From Saccharum officinarum (Eukaryota > Streptophyta > Magnoliopsida > Poales > Poaceae), in NCBI GenBank assembly GCA_020631735.1, contig CM036197.1, forward strand, positions 48,283,880-48,347,879: DNA of 64,000 nt. The letters are read 5' to 3'. This document shows, piece by piece, positions 48,459 to 59,788 of this stretch. How positions within the stretch are numbered: the first letter of the stretch is position 1; the number at the start of each line of letters is the position of its first letter. The notes below the pieces were generated by a model that saw nothing but the letters and a program-made list of their open reading frames with translations, did not search any database and had not been told where the DNA came from. The position numbers were made by a program, and so were the translations under genes.

Positions 48459-50636
48459 ATGGCTCAAGTTATGTTCAACCATGTCGGGGGCAAGCCTCCA
48501 TTCTTTGATGATGTCACATCTTTTGATCATTGGAAAAGAAAGATGAAGCAATATCTTGGCTCTATTCATGAGAACGTTTGGAAAGTGACACACCATGATT
48601 ATGCTATCATTGATCCCGACAACCTCACCAACAATGATCACATCAACAACCAATGCAACACTATGACTCTCAATACTCTCTACAATGGGATTGATGCAAA
48701 GGTCTTTGAGCAAATCAAGGATCTTGAAATGGCAAGTGAAGTGTGAACAAGATTAGAGTAAACATATGAGGGCACTTCAACGGTAAAGAGTGCCAAGCTC
48801 TATATGCTCAAGGATAAGTTTGCAAGCTTCAAGATAAAGGATGATGAGTCCATACCAGAGATGTTCTATAGGCTACAAGTTATTGTCAATGATCTCAAGA
48901 GCCTAGGAGAAGATGTCAAGGACAAGGACTTCTCACATAAGTTCTTGATGAACTTACCTAAGAAGTTTGCTATCTTGAGGAAGATGATCCAAAGAGAGGG
49001 TTTGGACAAGGTGACTCCAAACCAAGTGCTTGGAGATGTCATGACCGATGCTCAATATGATGATGATGAAGATGAAGATGAGAAGAAGGAGATCAAGGTC
49101 AAGCAAGAGAAGCCCATTGCATTCAAGGCTTCATCCTCTAAGGGCAAGACCAAGGTGTAGAGCGATGATGATGATCCATTTGATGATGAGACCATGGCCC
49201 TCCTAGTGCACAAGATGGTAAGGTTCATGAAGAAGAAAGGATATGGTGCAAGAAAGAGAAGGGACTTCATGAAGGTAAAGGAGGTGTTTTGCTACAATTG
49301 CAACAGCCCCGATCATATAGTGGCAAAGTGCCCCTATGAAGACAAAAGATATCATGATGGGGAGTTAAAGTTAAAGAGGAACAAGAAGGAGAAGAAAGAG
49401 AAGAAGAGCTTCACTATCAACAAGAAGAAGAAAGATGGTGGCTATGTGGTCACTTGGGATAGTGATAACTCCGATAGTGATGATGATAGCTCTAGTGATG
49501 ATAAGAGTACCACTCGGCGAGCCATTGCAAGCATCACCCTCTCCAACAAGCCATCCATCTTCGACACTACATCGACATGCCTTATGGCCAAGCCTACTAA
49601 GGTAAAATATGATGATAGTGATGATGATTCTTGTGCTAGTGATGATTGTAGGAGTGATAATGAGGAGGATGAGGACTACTCCAAGGATGATCTATTAGGC
49701 ATAATAGATCAAATGAGCAAGGGCTACAAGAGGACAACCAAGAAGTGCAAGATCTTGGAGCAAGAGCTCATTGCCAAAAGCAATGAAAATGATGCCTTGA
49801 TGGAGGAGCTTGTAGCTCTCAAAAAGAGTAAGGAGTGCAAAGGATTTGAACAAGAGCTTAAAGCTCTTAGAAAATCCTTTGATGAGCTAGATGCCTCTTG
49901 TGAGTGTCTAAAGGAAGACCACGAGGATCTTGAAGTTGCTCACACTAGGCTTAAGGAAGCCTACTCCACTCTACTTGAGCTCATCAAGGAAAAGGACCTC
50001 AAGTTGAAGAAGCTCATGAAGGAAGCTAAGGAGGAGCAAGTGATTGTCACTTGTGATATTGGACTAACATGTGATGTTATTGATGATTCTTTATTTCTTG
50101 GTCCTACTAATGCTTCATGTAGCTCATCATCATCCGCCACAACCAACTCTATCTCTACTACTAGTGATTCATCACTTGTGATTGAGAATGAGACTCTCAA
50201 GAGAGAGGTGGATGATCTCACCCGCGCATTAGGCAATGCCTATGGTGGGGATGCCCGCTTGCTAAAATACTTGGGTAGCCAAAGGTTCTCTCTTAATAAA
50301 GAGGGTTTGGGCTATACTCCCAAGAAGGGCAAGGCGGCCTTTGCTACTCCAAAGCCTCGCTCTGTGAAGAGCAATGGTCGTTATTGCAATAGATGCAAGC
50401 AAGTTGGGCATCTAGAGATTAATTACAACAAAATGAACAAGAACAAGAAAAATACTAATGTACCTTACATTCCTTTTGATTCTTGTTATGTTCTTACCAA
50501 GGGTGAGAAAGGTGTGTATGCTAAGTTTGTTGGTACACCAATTGTGGGTCCAAAGAAGAAGGCCATTTGGGTACCAAAGAGCTTAGTGACTAACCTCCAA
50601 GGACCCAAGCAAGTATGGGTACCTAAAAGATATTAA
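48459..50636 (+). pseudogene. gag of the Maximus-type element
   Basis: It starts MAQVMFNHVGGKPPFFDD and includes the UBN2-type gag core (about 48459-49000). Next come an acidic linker, a CCHC knuckle (CYNCNSPDHIVAKC), Lys- and Asp/Ser-rich stretches, a coiled-coil-like region (about 49720-50030, CKILEQELIAKSNEND, LKALRKSFDELDA) and a second, degraded knuckle (CNRCKQVGHLEINYN). In-frame stops lie at about 48744 (TGA), 48759 (TAA) and 49158 (TAG). The rest stays open for 480 codons. Confidence 0.85.
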
Positions 50637-50828
50637 ATTGTTTTGTAGGTAAATTACAAGGCCGGAGGAAGGCATTGGGTGCTTGATAGTGGGTGCTCTC
50701 AACATATGACCGGTGATTCAAGAATGTTCAACTCTCTCAAATCAAATGATAGTGGTATTGATAGCATCACATTTGGTGACAATAGCAAGGGTGATGTCAA
50801 GGCTCGTGGAAGGATTGCAATCTCAAAT

Positions 50829-51117
50829 TGTGAGACCCAGCCCAATGGGGCCAGACGTGGGCCGGGCCAAATTTGAGTTACTGTAGCTCGGGGACACTGT
50901 AGCTTTGCGAATCACTGTAGCTGCGAGAATTAGTACCACCTCGGAAGCTGAAGGTCAGTCGAACCAGCTTAAAAGCCCGGGCTCCGGGAGGCTAGTAACT
51001 CCGGATCGATCCTTTTGCGCGAAGCGAGGACGAAAGCGTAAGAGAGTTAATTAGCAGGTGTGGCTCATTCAACGTGTAGAGTGGGTCTTAGCCGTCATCC
51101 CGAGTCGGGGCGTTACA
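50829..51117 (+). repeat. 5' LTR of the TRIM
   Basis: 289 bp, same length as its partner at 51320-51608. Contains three 'actgtagct' boxes. Confidence 0.9.
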
Positions 51118-51319
51118 AATGGTATTCAGAGCCAACTCTCGCGGTTTCACGGACGTATGGCTCGGGAGCTCGGACAGGTTGCGCATGGCTCTACAAGAGC
51201 ATGGCACTTGGGCCGGGGAGCTAGGAATACGAACGTGGCCAAGAGAGTCGATCCTGGACATTTGTCCCGTAAGGGTAAGTTGGTTCGACGAGGACGTCGA
51301 TTTCTTAAGGGTGGGTGGA

Positions 51320-51608
51320 TGTGAGACCCAGCCCGATGGGGCCAGACGTGGGCCGGGCCAAATTTGAGTTACTGTAGCTCGGGGACACTGTAGCTTCGTG
51401 AATCACTGTAGCTGCGCGAATTAGTACCACCTCGGAAGCTGAAGGTCAGTCGAACCAGCTTAAAAGCCCGGGCTCCGAGAGGCTAGTAACTCCGGATCGA
51501 TCCTTTTGCGCGAAGCGAGGACGAAAGCATAAGAGAGTTAATTAGCAGGTGTGGCTCATTCAACGTGTAGAGTGGGTCTTAGCCATCATCCCGGGTCGGG
51601 GCGTTACA
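51320..51608 (+). repeat. 3' LTR of the TRIM
   Basis: 289 bp, directly preceded by a G-rich polypurine tract and followed by the CAAAT duplication. Confidence 0.9.
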
Positions 51609-54600
51609 CAAATGATCATAGCATTTCCAATGTGCTCTTAGTTGAAAAGTTGAACTTCAATCTTCTCTCGGTTGCTCAATTGTATGATCTCGGTTTCAAG
51701 TGCATATTTGGTGTTGATGATGTGGAGATAGTTAGTGTTGATGGCTCTAACTTGATCTTCAAAGGCTTTAGATATGAGAATCTATACTTGGTTGATTTCA
51801 ATGCTAGTGACACTTAACTTTCAACATGCTTGCTCACCAAATCAAGTATGGATTGGTTATGGCATAGAAGATTTGGTCATGTTGGCATGAAGCAATTAAA
51901 CAAGTTAGTGAAGCATGACTTAGTTAGAGGCTTGAAGGATGTCACATTTGAGAAGGATAAGCTATGTAGTGCATGTCAAGCCGGAAAGCAAGTAGACAAC
52001 ACTCATCCATTAAAGAGCATTATGAGTACTTTCAAGGCATTTGAGTTGTTGCACATGGATCTATTTGGGCCAACTACATACACAAGCATTGATGGCAACA
52101 AGTATGGCTTTGTGATTGTGGATGATTTCACTAGATATACATGGATATTCTTTCTTGTGGACAAGAGTAATGTATTTGACATATTCAAGAAGTTCATCAA
52201 GAGAGTGCAAATGAGTTTGAAACCACAATCAAGAAAGTGAGAAGTGACAATGGAAGTGAGTTTAGAAACACAAGAGTTGATGAGCTATGTGATGAGCTTG
52301 GAATCAAGCATCAATTCTCGGCCAAGTATACACCTCAATTAAATAGCCTAGTTGAGAGGAATAATCGAACCTTAATTGACATGGCAAGATCAATGTTGAA
52401 TGAGTATAATGTGAGTCATTCTTTTTGGGCCGAAGCAATCAACACGGCTTGCTTCTATAGCAACCGTCACTATTGCCACAAGTTTCTAGAGAAGACACCA
52501 TATGAGATCTTAAATGGAAGAAAGCCCAACATTGCATACTTTCAAGTTTTTGGTTGCAAATGCTACATCTTGAAGAAGGGCACTAGATTGAGCAAGTTTG
52601 AGAAGAAATGTGATGAAGGATTCTTACTTGGGTACTCCACTACTAGCAAAGCTTATAGAGTTTGGAATTTGGCTAGTGGTTTACTTGAAGAATTTATGAT
52701 GTTGAATTTGATGAAACAAATGGCTCTCAAGATGAAGAAGATAACTTGGATGATGTGAGAGGAACTCAATTGACCAATGCTATGAAAAAAATGGATATTG
52801 GTGATATTAGGCCAAAGCAAGTGATTGATGTGGATGACGACAAAGATCAAGTGCTCCAAAGTCCAATCACTCAAGCTAGTGGTTCTCTAATGCAAAATCA
52901 AGCTAGTACATCATCTCAAGTGCAACAAGATCAACAAGTGGCTAGTTCATCATCTCCAACTCTTAATCAACATCAACATCCAAGCAATCAAGTCCAAGTG
53001 CTTCAACCAACTAACATTGCAAGAGACCATCTATTGGATTCCATCATTGGTGACATACAAAGAGGAGTTCAAACTATATCAAGATTGGCATCATTTTATG
53101 CTCACTCTTCTTTTATATCAATGGAAGAACCTAAGGACATTGATAAAGCATTGAGAGATCCGGATTGGGTAAATGCAATGCATGAAGAGCTCAATAACTT
53201 CAAGAGAAATGAAGTATGAGAACTAGTTGAGAGGCCTAAGGATCACAATGTCATTGGAACAAGATGGGTCTTTCGCAACAAACAAGATCAAGATGGGATA
53301 GTAGTAAGAAACAAAGTAAGACTAGTGGCTCAAGGTTACACACAAATAGAGGGTCTTGACTTTGGTGAAACTTATGCCCCGGTTGCAAGATTGAAAGCAA
53401 TTAGGATCTTACTTGCCTATGCTTGTGCTCACAATATCAAGCTATATCAAATGGATGTGAAGAGTGCATTTCTCAATGGGTACATTCAAGAGGAGGTGTA
53501 TGTGGAGCAACCTCCCGGTTTTGAAGATGACAAGAAACCCAATCATGTCTACAAATTGAGAAAGGCTTTGTATGGATTGAAACAAGCACCTAGAGCATGA
53601 TATGAAAGATTAAGAGATTTCTTGCTATCCAAAGGATTTGTCATGGGCAAAGTGGATACTACTCTATTCACCAAGAAGATTGGAAAAGACTTGTTTGTGT
53701 TGCAAATATATGTTGATGATATCATATTCGGTTTAACCAATCAAGATTATTGTGATAAGTTTGGGAAAATGATGGCAAAGGAATTTGAAATGTCAATGAT
53801 TGGTGAACTTAGTTTCTTTCTTGGACTTCAAATTAAACAAATAAAGAAAGGAACATTTGTAAGCCAAACCAAATACATAAAGGATATGCTAAGGAAGTTT
53901 GGTATGGAAGATGCAAAAGGAATCACTACTCCAATGAGCACTAGTAGAAGCTTAGATAGTGACAAGAGTGGCAACATGGTGGATCAAAAGTTATATAGAT
54001 CAATGATTGGTAGCCTACTCTATGTGACGACATCAAGGCCCGATGTGATGTTTAGTGTATGCATGTGTGCAAGATTTCAAGCCTCACCAAGAGAAAGTCA
54101 TTTGAAGGCAACAAAGAGAATATTAAGGTACTTAAAGCATACACAAGATGTTGGATTGTGGTATCCCAAGGGTGCAAGTTTTGAGCTAGTTGGATATTTG
54201 GATTCTGACTATGCCGGTGATAAAGTGGAGAGAAAGAGCACCTCTGGGACTTGTCAATTGTTGGGAAGATCACTTGTCTCATGGTCATCCAAGAAGCAAA
54301 ATAGTATTGCACTATCTACCGCCGAGGCCGAATACATCACCGCGGGTAGTTGTTGTGCACAAATCTTGTGGATGAAGGCTACATTGAAAAATTTTAGAAT
54401 CAACTTTAAGAATGTGCCATTGCTATGTGACAATGAAAGTGCCGTGAAGCTAACCAACAATCCGGTTCAACATCAAAGAACAAAGCATATTGATGTTCGC
54501 CATCACTTTATTAGAGATCATCAACAAAAGGGTGACATTGCTATTGAGAGTGTGGGCACCGAAGATTAATTAGCCGATCTATTCACCAAACCACTTGATG

Positions 54601-54662
54601 AGAAGAGATTTCACAAGCTAAAGAATGAGTTGAACATACTTGACTTCTCCAACATGAGTTGA

Positions 54663-55743
54663 TGCACCTCCATGATATGACATGCCTCTCCTTCGAGCCC
54701 CAAGGTATAATTGGTTGACATGTCATACATTATATGTTAAGGACTTGTTTAGTGTATCTAGTCATAATTTACATATTCTAGGCTCATTCATGAAAATCAA
54801 ATAAATTTGAAGTTTATATGGTGCCACTATTGTTTCCATGACTTGTATGATCTAGTGGTAGCATATAACTTGTTTAAGTAGCTTGTGATCCTAAGTGTTT
54901 AATCTAGAAAACTTGTATAAATATTTTCTTCAACATGGTGCATGATAACCCTTCTAGTGAGGTGTGAAGAAGCTTGCCCTTGGATCAAACCGAAGCATTT
55001 TGTTTATGCAAGCAATCTAGGTTAAATCACAAACTTGATCCTCACCCCATATTTCAACATGATAATCTATCTAAAATTGGTCCCTTGTGGTCATTGGTGC
55101 CAAAGGAGGAGAAATTATTGTTCACAAAGATATTCACAAAGATAATTTTGAGCACACAAGTAGGGGGAGCAAGCTCTTAAATATGATTGTTGCATCTACA
55201 TGTGCACTTCGTATGTATGATGCATAGTTATGCATTTCTTTTTCTCTGATACTTTGCTTGTGTGGTGACTTGCTAGTATAATTTGAATGGTATATTGAGG
55301 TACTAGCATGAATAGGAAGTAGTTAGATTTTTCTTGCTTCATGTTTTTCAAAGTGGTACTAGAGCCTTGCTTATAATGTTGATCTCACGAGGTTTCTAGT
55401 TATGTTTGTGCTTTTCCAAGTGGAATCTAACTACACAAGGTGCTAAGATGGTGTTTATCGCTACTCCGATGGTATCACGCTTCAAAGGTCTATAATCTTA
55501 AACACTTAGCACCTATTGGTAGTCAATGCTCCTATACTTTCCTATCTAACATGTATGCTTCCAAAATCCAAGCATATAGCATACATGTAGGGGGAGCCAT
55601 TGCTATCAATTTGAATTCATGATCACATGTCCATAATTCTTACACATGGTAATATACTTGGACAATGTGACATGGGTTCAATCAAAATTTTATCATAATA
55701 TCTTTGTGAAAGGTTTATCACCAATTACCAACAAGGGAGAGAT
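54663..55743 (+). other. non-coding stretch between pol and 3' LTR of the Maximus-type element
   Basis: AT-rich, with two polypurine-like tracts (gtagggggagcaagc at about 55160; gtagggggagccatt at about 55587) before the one adjoining the LTR. Short open frames (54974-55180, 55440-55622) show no env-like features. Confidence 0.5.
55731..55743 (+). other. polypurine tract of the Maximus-type element
   Basis: acaagggagagat directly precedes the TGAAAG start of the 3' LTR. Confidence 0.75.
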
Positions 55744-57657
55744 TGAAAGTCATATGTTTGGTGTTGGTAATTAGTGACAATGCCTAAGTACTAATCCTAT
55801 GCCTAAGTTGTATGTAGCATATGAGGATTAGTACATTCCAAGGTTGGTGGCAAGACGGACATGGTGATCATGATGGCCACACTTGGATTTGGACGCAACC
55901 CTATGTGATCAAGGCAAAGGTATATGCTTAAGGGTTGTGTTTTAGTAACCAAGACACCTAGTGGGTGTGGTTACATTATAGGATAGATAGCCGTACTATA
56001 AAGAGGGGAATGACGCGGCTATTGAACTCCTAAGTGCCTCTAGGTGTGCATTTCATAATCATATGCATTTGGATAGAACTAATAACGCCTCGAAAAATGA
56101 TTGTGAAAATGCTAACACACTCACACATGATGAGATCACTAGTGGTGTTAGCACGTTTGCGAAGGCGGTCGAGTTTGAGCGGTAGAGAGGGTTTGGGGTC
56201 CTCTCTCCCTCCCGCCGAGCTTGCGAGGCGGGATTCAGGCGTTTTCGAGGAGTTGAAACGACTATTTTCCACTACGCCAGAAGTCGGAAAAGAAACGGAG
56301 GCGAACGGAGGTCACAGAGGTGACCAGACGCTGAACCGAACGCGGTCTCTGTTTGACCGGACGCGTCCGGTCAGCGTTCAGCGTCTGCGCGTGTTTCAGT
56401 TTGATGATCGGACGCGCAGCACGTCCGGTCACTGTCGACCGGACGCGTCCGATCGTTCAGGGAGCTTACTGGACTCTAACCGGACGCTGGCACTGTGGCG
56501 TCCGGTCAGTTCTACAGCGCGTCCGGTCACTGTTTCGTTGTGCGCTACTCAGGCTTGACCAGTGCGTCCGGTCTGTCACGGGACCAGCGCGTCCGGTCAA
56601 TCCTAGCGCGTCCGGTCTGTGCGACCAGCGCGTCCGGTCGGTGCTTCGCGATTTAGCCGTTGTGCGACCGGCGCGTCCGGTCAGTTGGACCAGCGCGTCC
56701 GGTAAGCGCGATTTCGGTTGTTTCAAGTTTCTAACGGCTCTATTCGAAGGGGTACATCTATAAATACTCATTGGCCGACTTAAGGCTCTCTCTCGAACAT
56801 TTGACATACTTGTGAGCACTTTGAGCTAAGCAACTCCCCTCCCACTTATCTCTCTTACTTCTTTGCATATTCGAAGTGAGATTGAGTGATCTAAGTGCAT
56901 TTGCATTGTGAGATTGCATCTAGTTGGCACTTGGTGGTTGATTTGCTGCGGGATTCTTGTTTCTCTTGGTGGTTGCCGCCACCTAGACGGCTTGGAGCAG
57001 CTTGGAGGCGTTGGCAAGAGTTGGTGATTGTTCTTGGCCACCTCCGGTGATTGTGAGATGTTTGTGCCTACCTCGGCGAAGCGCCAAAGGCAACGTTAGT
57101 GAATTGCTCGTGTCATTTGCAACCTTTTGCCATTTGGTAGGTTCTTGTGGCGCCTTTTGAGAGGCTCGGTGTGAGACCGATTAGCCACCGAACCACGTGG
57201 TGAAGAGGGACACAACGGGGACTAGCGTGCCGGCAAACACGTGAACCTCGGGATAAATCTTCGTGTCATCACTTTCATATTGTGATTGATTGATCCCGGT
57301 GTTCGGTTATCTTGGTATTCATTGTTGATCATATTGGTTGGCTCAATACTTCGCCCCTCGGTGAAACTCTCCTAACTCAACTCCGCATTACCTTCTTTGT
57401 TATCTTTGCTAGCTAGTTAGCTTTGCTAGAGTAGCTCCTTTGTGTAGCTTGCTAGTTGTAGTTACCTTCTCGGTTTAACTTGTGCGGTTGAGTGCAAATA
57501 TACTAGAATTGTGAATTGGTTAGGTGGCTTGCAAACACCCCGTAGGCTAAGCAAAACTCGCATCTCGCTATTTGTTATATTGATAAACTTGTTTAGCTTG
57601 TCTTTGTAGAAAATTTTAAAAGGCTATTCACCCCCCTCTAGCCATCAAGACCTTTCA
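55744..57657 (+). repeat. 3' LTR of the Maximus-type element, 1,914 bp
   Basis: It begins TGAAAGTCATATG and ends CAAGACCTTTCA, so the tips are inverted repeats. It carries the GCGTCCGGT repeat cluster (56330-56712). No full 5' partner is present. Confidence 0.88.
56330..56712 (+). repeat. cluster of GCGTCCGGT repeats inside the LTR
   Basis: About ten copies of gcgtccggtc, often as ccagcgcgtccggtc or palindromic gaccggacgcgtccggtc, at irregular spacing of 15-50 bp. The cluster is very CpG-rich. Confidence 0.85.
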
Positions 57658-58115
57658 CATGTGTATTCAAACAGGCCATAAAAGAGCAACTCCAAAAGAC
57701 TCTCTATATCCTCTCTAAATGCTAGGAATAGAGATTTTTGTGAAAAATTACCCTCCAACAGCTTGTCTAAATGGTTATACAAATATAGCCATCTTTTATT
57801 CCGGATTTTTTTGCTAGCCAAAAATAGAAGACGAGAATAGCTCTTTAGAGTGCGCACGAGATATACATAAGCTGTTGGAGAGTAAAAAGATATAGAAAAC
57901 GTTTTTGTAGAAATAACTCTCCAAATGATGATTTAGAGAGTGAGTTTTGGAAAGACTCTTTGAGATGCTCTAACTTAAATACTCAATATGAAGTTGTCTA
58001 GCCAGTTGGCTAACAGCTAGTTGAAGTAAAAACTAGCCCTCCTCTTTGGATGTACTTAGACAAAATCTAACTAATTGTTTACTACTAGCTAGCAATTAGC
58101 CCTGGTATCTAAACA
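57658..58115. mobile_element. right part of the split MITE, with a second MITE inserted
   Basis: The outer end (gctagcaattagccctggtatctaaac) is inverted relative to 48216. About 57677-57970 is another MITE with ends GAGCAACTCCAAAAGACTC and GAGTCTTTGAGATGCTC-like (reading agactctttgagatgctc). Confidence 0.6.
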
Positions 58116-58930
58116 TATCCATACACAGAACACACATATGTTATCTAGACTCTTACACACACCATAGCACCACTACCCCAATAATCGTAAATAATATATA
58201 AATAAAATAAATAAATAATTAAAATGTAACCTGAGAAACCACGTCATATCAAAACTATTAATAAACTAGTTGTAGTATCTCAGCACACGTCACTTAAACT
58301 GATATCCAAAAACAACCCAGTGAAAATAGATCAACATAGATTGATATATACAAAGATGATGTAGATATTTCATCACTCAACATGAATTTTGCAGGTTCAG
58401 AAGCAAGCAAACAATGGATGACGCTTGCCCACATGAACCGACTCCGTGAGGAGAGGATGTGGCTTTTTAGTTAGGACCTTGGACAGTTCCTTAGCGTCTG
58501 TTAAAATCTATTAATGTTGATAGTTAATAGCTAAATTATTAGTAAGTGAAGGTTTAGACAACACCTTGTACTAGGCTGCTAATAACTACTCGTTCATTAG
58601 CTAAGTGAAGGAAGCTAGCAAGCACTAATGGCTCATTTATTTTCACCTTCAACCACTTATACAAGCACCTATTAACAAGTGGATCATATTCATACTAATA
58701 AGTAGCTATATGACCATAGCACTATCATTTTGGCATGGTTATCATGCAGAAAAAGCATAATCTACGCATGCCACATCCTCTTTAGGAGTAGAACAATGTA
58801 AGAAACTAGTTATTATTAGTTCTTTTGAGGCTAGCATGACGAGAGCCCTGGAGTCGAGGGTTGAAATAGGCTGATGATACTGTGGGAAGCAAAGAGGGAG
58901 GTTGCTTTGTAAAGGAAAACGTCCATTCTA
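58116..58930. other. intergenic, no gene seen
   Basis: AT-rich with (AAAT)n-like sequence near 58195. No gene or clear repeat. Confidence 0.4.
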
Positions 58931-59365
58931 CTTTCTACCTCCCTAAACTATCATCGTACTTTGAGTTTCCTTCCCAGACTTCAAAACCAGACATTTTGAA
59001 GTGGAGTGGTTTAGCATTAAAACAAGTTTATACACCACTTAGAATGCTTTTGGAAATTTCTAGTTTTCATCGATAATTTTCCCTATTTTCCTACTAAATT
59101 TATTTTCTAAGTATCTAGAGAGATATTTTCACGAGCTCTACATATTTTTTTTGGGAGTTTTTGTATCCCAATATATCTCTATATTTTTTGTTGGTTTTTA
59201 AAAGCATACAAATATTTTTTGTGTTTTAAAAACCTTATCAAGTTTTTATTGTTCTTTGAAAAGATATAAACACCCTCAAAATCATTTTAAACTAGGATCG
59301 AACGGTCTTAAAAGTTGAAAGGGTAAATTTTCTAGTTTTAAGTTCAAGGGAAAAAAAAACCCAAC
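58931..59365. mobile_element. decayed fold-back-like repeat related to 14212-15140
   Basis: It starts ctacctccctaaactatc, as does the element at 14212. Near the right side it has a facing block (cttaaaagttgaaagggtaaa). Inner sequence is poorly conserved. Confidence 0.4.
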
Positions 59366-59788
59366 TACTTTTTCCCTTTCTAAAAGCCTGGACCAAACCT
59401 GTTCGGGCCCTGGGCTTGATGACGTGCTGTGCATGGTCTGAAAGCGCGTTGCCAATCTCGGACTCTCGGTCCGGCTTAAAGGCCCGTCGAGGCCCAGCAG
59501 GTAATTAGTCGGCCCCTTTCACTAAAACCAGGTGAGGAATCCAACTGCTTTTCCTCTCCCGTCCACCCCTAGTGGCTAGTGCGATCCTCTCTCGGCGACG
59601 ACTGGGCTACCGCCGCCGCCGCCAGACTTCGTCGGGCACTTCGCCGGCGACGAGCTCCCATCAGGTATCCCCACCCTCTCTTCCCTTACTGCTGTGCGAA
59701 ACCAAGGACCCAATGACCCTAACTTAAGCTATTTGGCCATTTCTACTCGGATCCGATCTAATTAAGTGCAACAGGATCAGAGGAGGTG
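59366..59788 (+). promoter_or_regulatory. upstream region and 5' UTR of the Romo1-like gene
   Basis: GC rises from about 59560. A plausible 5' UTR exon ends at about 59664 (cccatcag, donor gtatcc). A UTR intron would then run to the acceptor caacag at 59774, just before the ATG at 59789. Inferred from splice consensus only. Confidence 0.45.

Larger units (their letters stand above)
50829..51608 (+). mobile_element. TRIM (miniature LTR retrotransposon), 780 bp
   Basis: Two 289-bp LTRs (50829-51117 and 51320-51608), each TGTGAGACCC...GCGTTACA, surround only 202 bp. A perfect duplication CAAAT flanks it (50824-50828, 51609-51613). The interior starts with a primer-binding site (TGGTATTCAGAGCC, one extra T relative to the usual tRNA-Met site) and ends with a polypurine tract (aagggtgggtgga). 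LTRs differ at about eight positions. No protein is encoded, so it depends on enzymes from other elements. Confidence 0.92.
50637..54662 (+). pseudogene. pol of the Maximus-type element (protease, integrase, RT, RNase H)
   Basis: The protease active site is WVLDSGCSQHMTGD (about 50676). The TRIM interrupts the region just after. Pre-integrase (WLWHRRFGHVGMKQLNKL...CSACQAGK) and integrase (HMDLFGPTTYTSIDGNKYG, VRSDNGSEF, LVERNNRTLIDMARSM) follow. Reverse transcriptase has [25 protein letters not shown] and the YVDD box (IYVDDIIFG). RNase H has DSDYAGDKVERKSTSG, CDNESAVKL and HIDVRHHFIRD, then LADLFTKPLDEKRF. Breaks: frame changes at about 52208 and 52693; stops at about 51816, 53217, 53598 and 54567. 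Most stops are TGG to TGA or CAA to TAA type. Confidence 0.87.
48355..57657 (+). mobile_element. SIRE/Maximus-type Ty1/copia element with aberrant 5' end
   Basis: A perfect 5-bp duplication CATGT flanks the element (48350-48354, 57658-57662). Order: 50-bp 5' terminal remnant, primer-binding site (48407), long gag, protease, integrase, reverse transcriptase, RNase H, a 1.1-kb non-coding stretch, polypurine tract and a 1,914-bp 3' LTR. The large gag with acidic and coiled-coil stretches and the long LTR fit the SIRE/Maximus lineage. Several stops and frameshifts make it non-functional. A TRIM (50829-51608) is nested inside. Confidence 0.9.
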
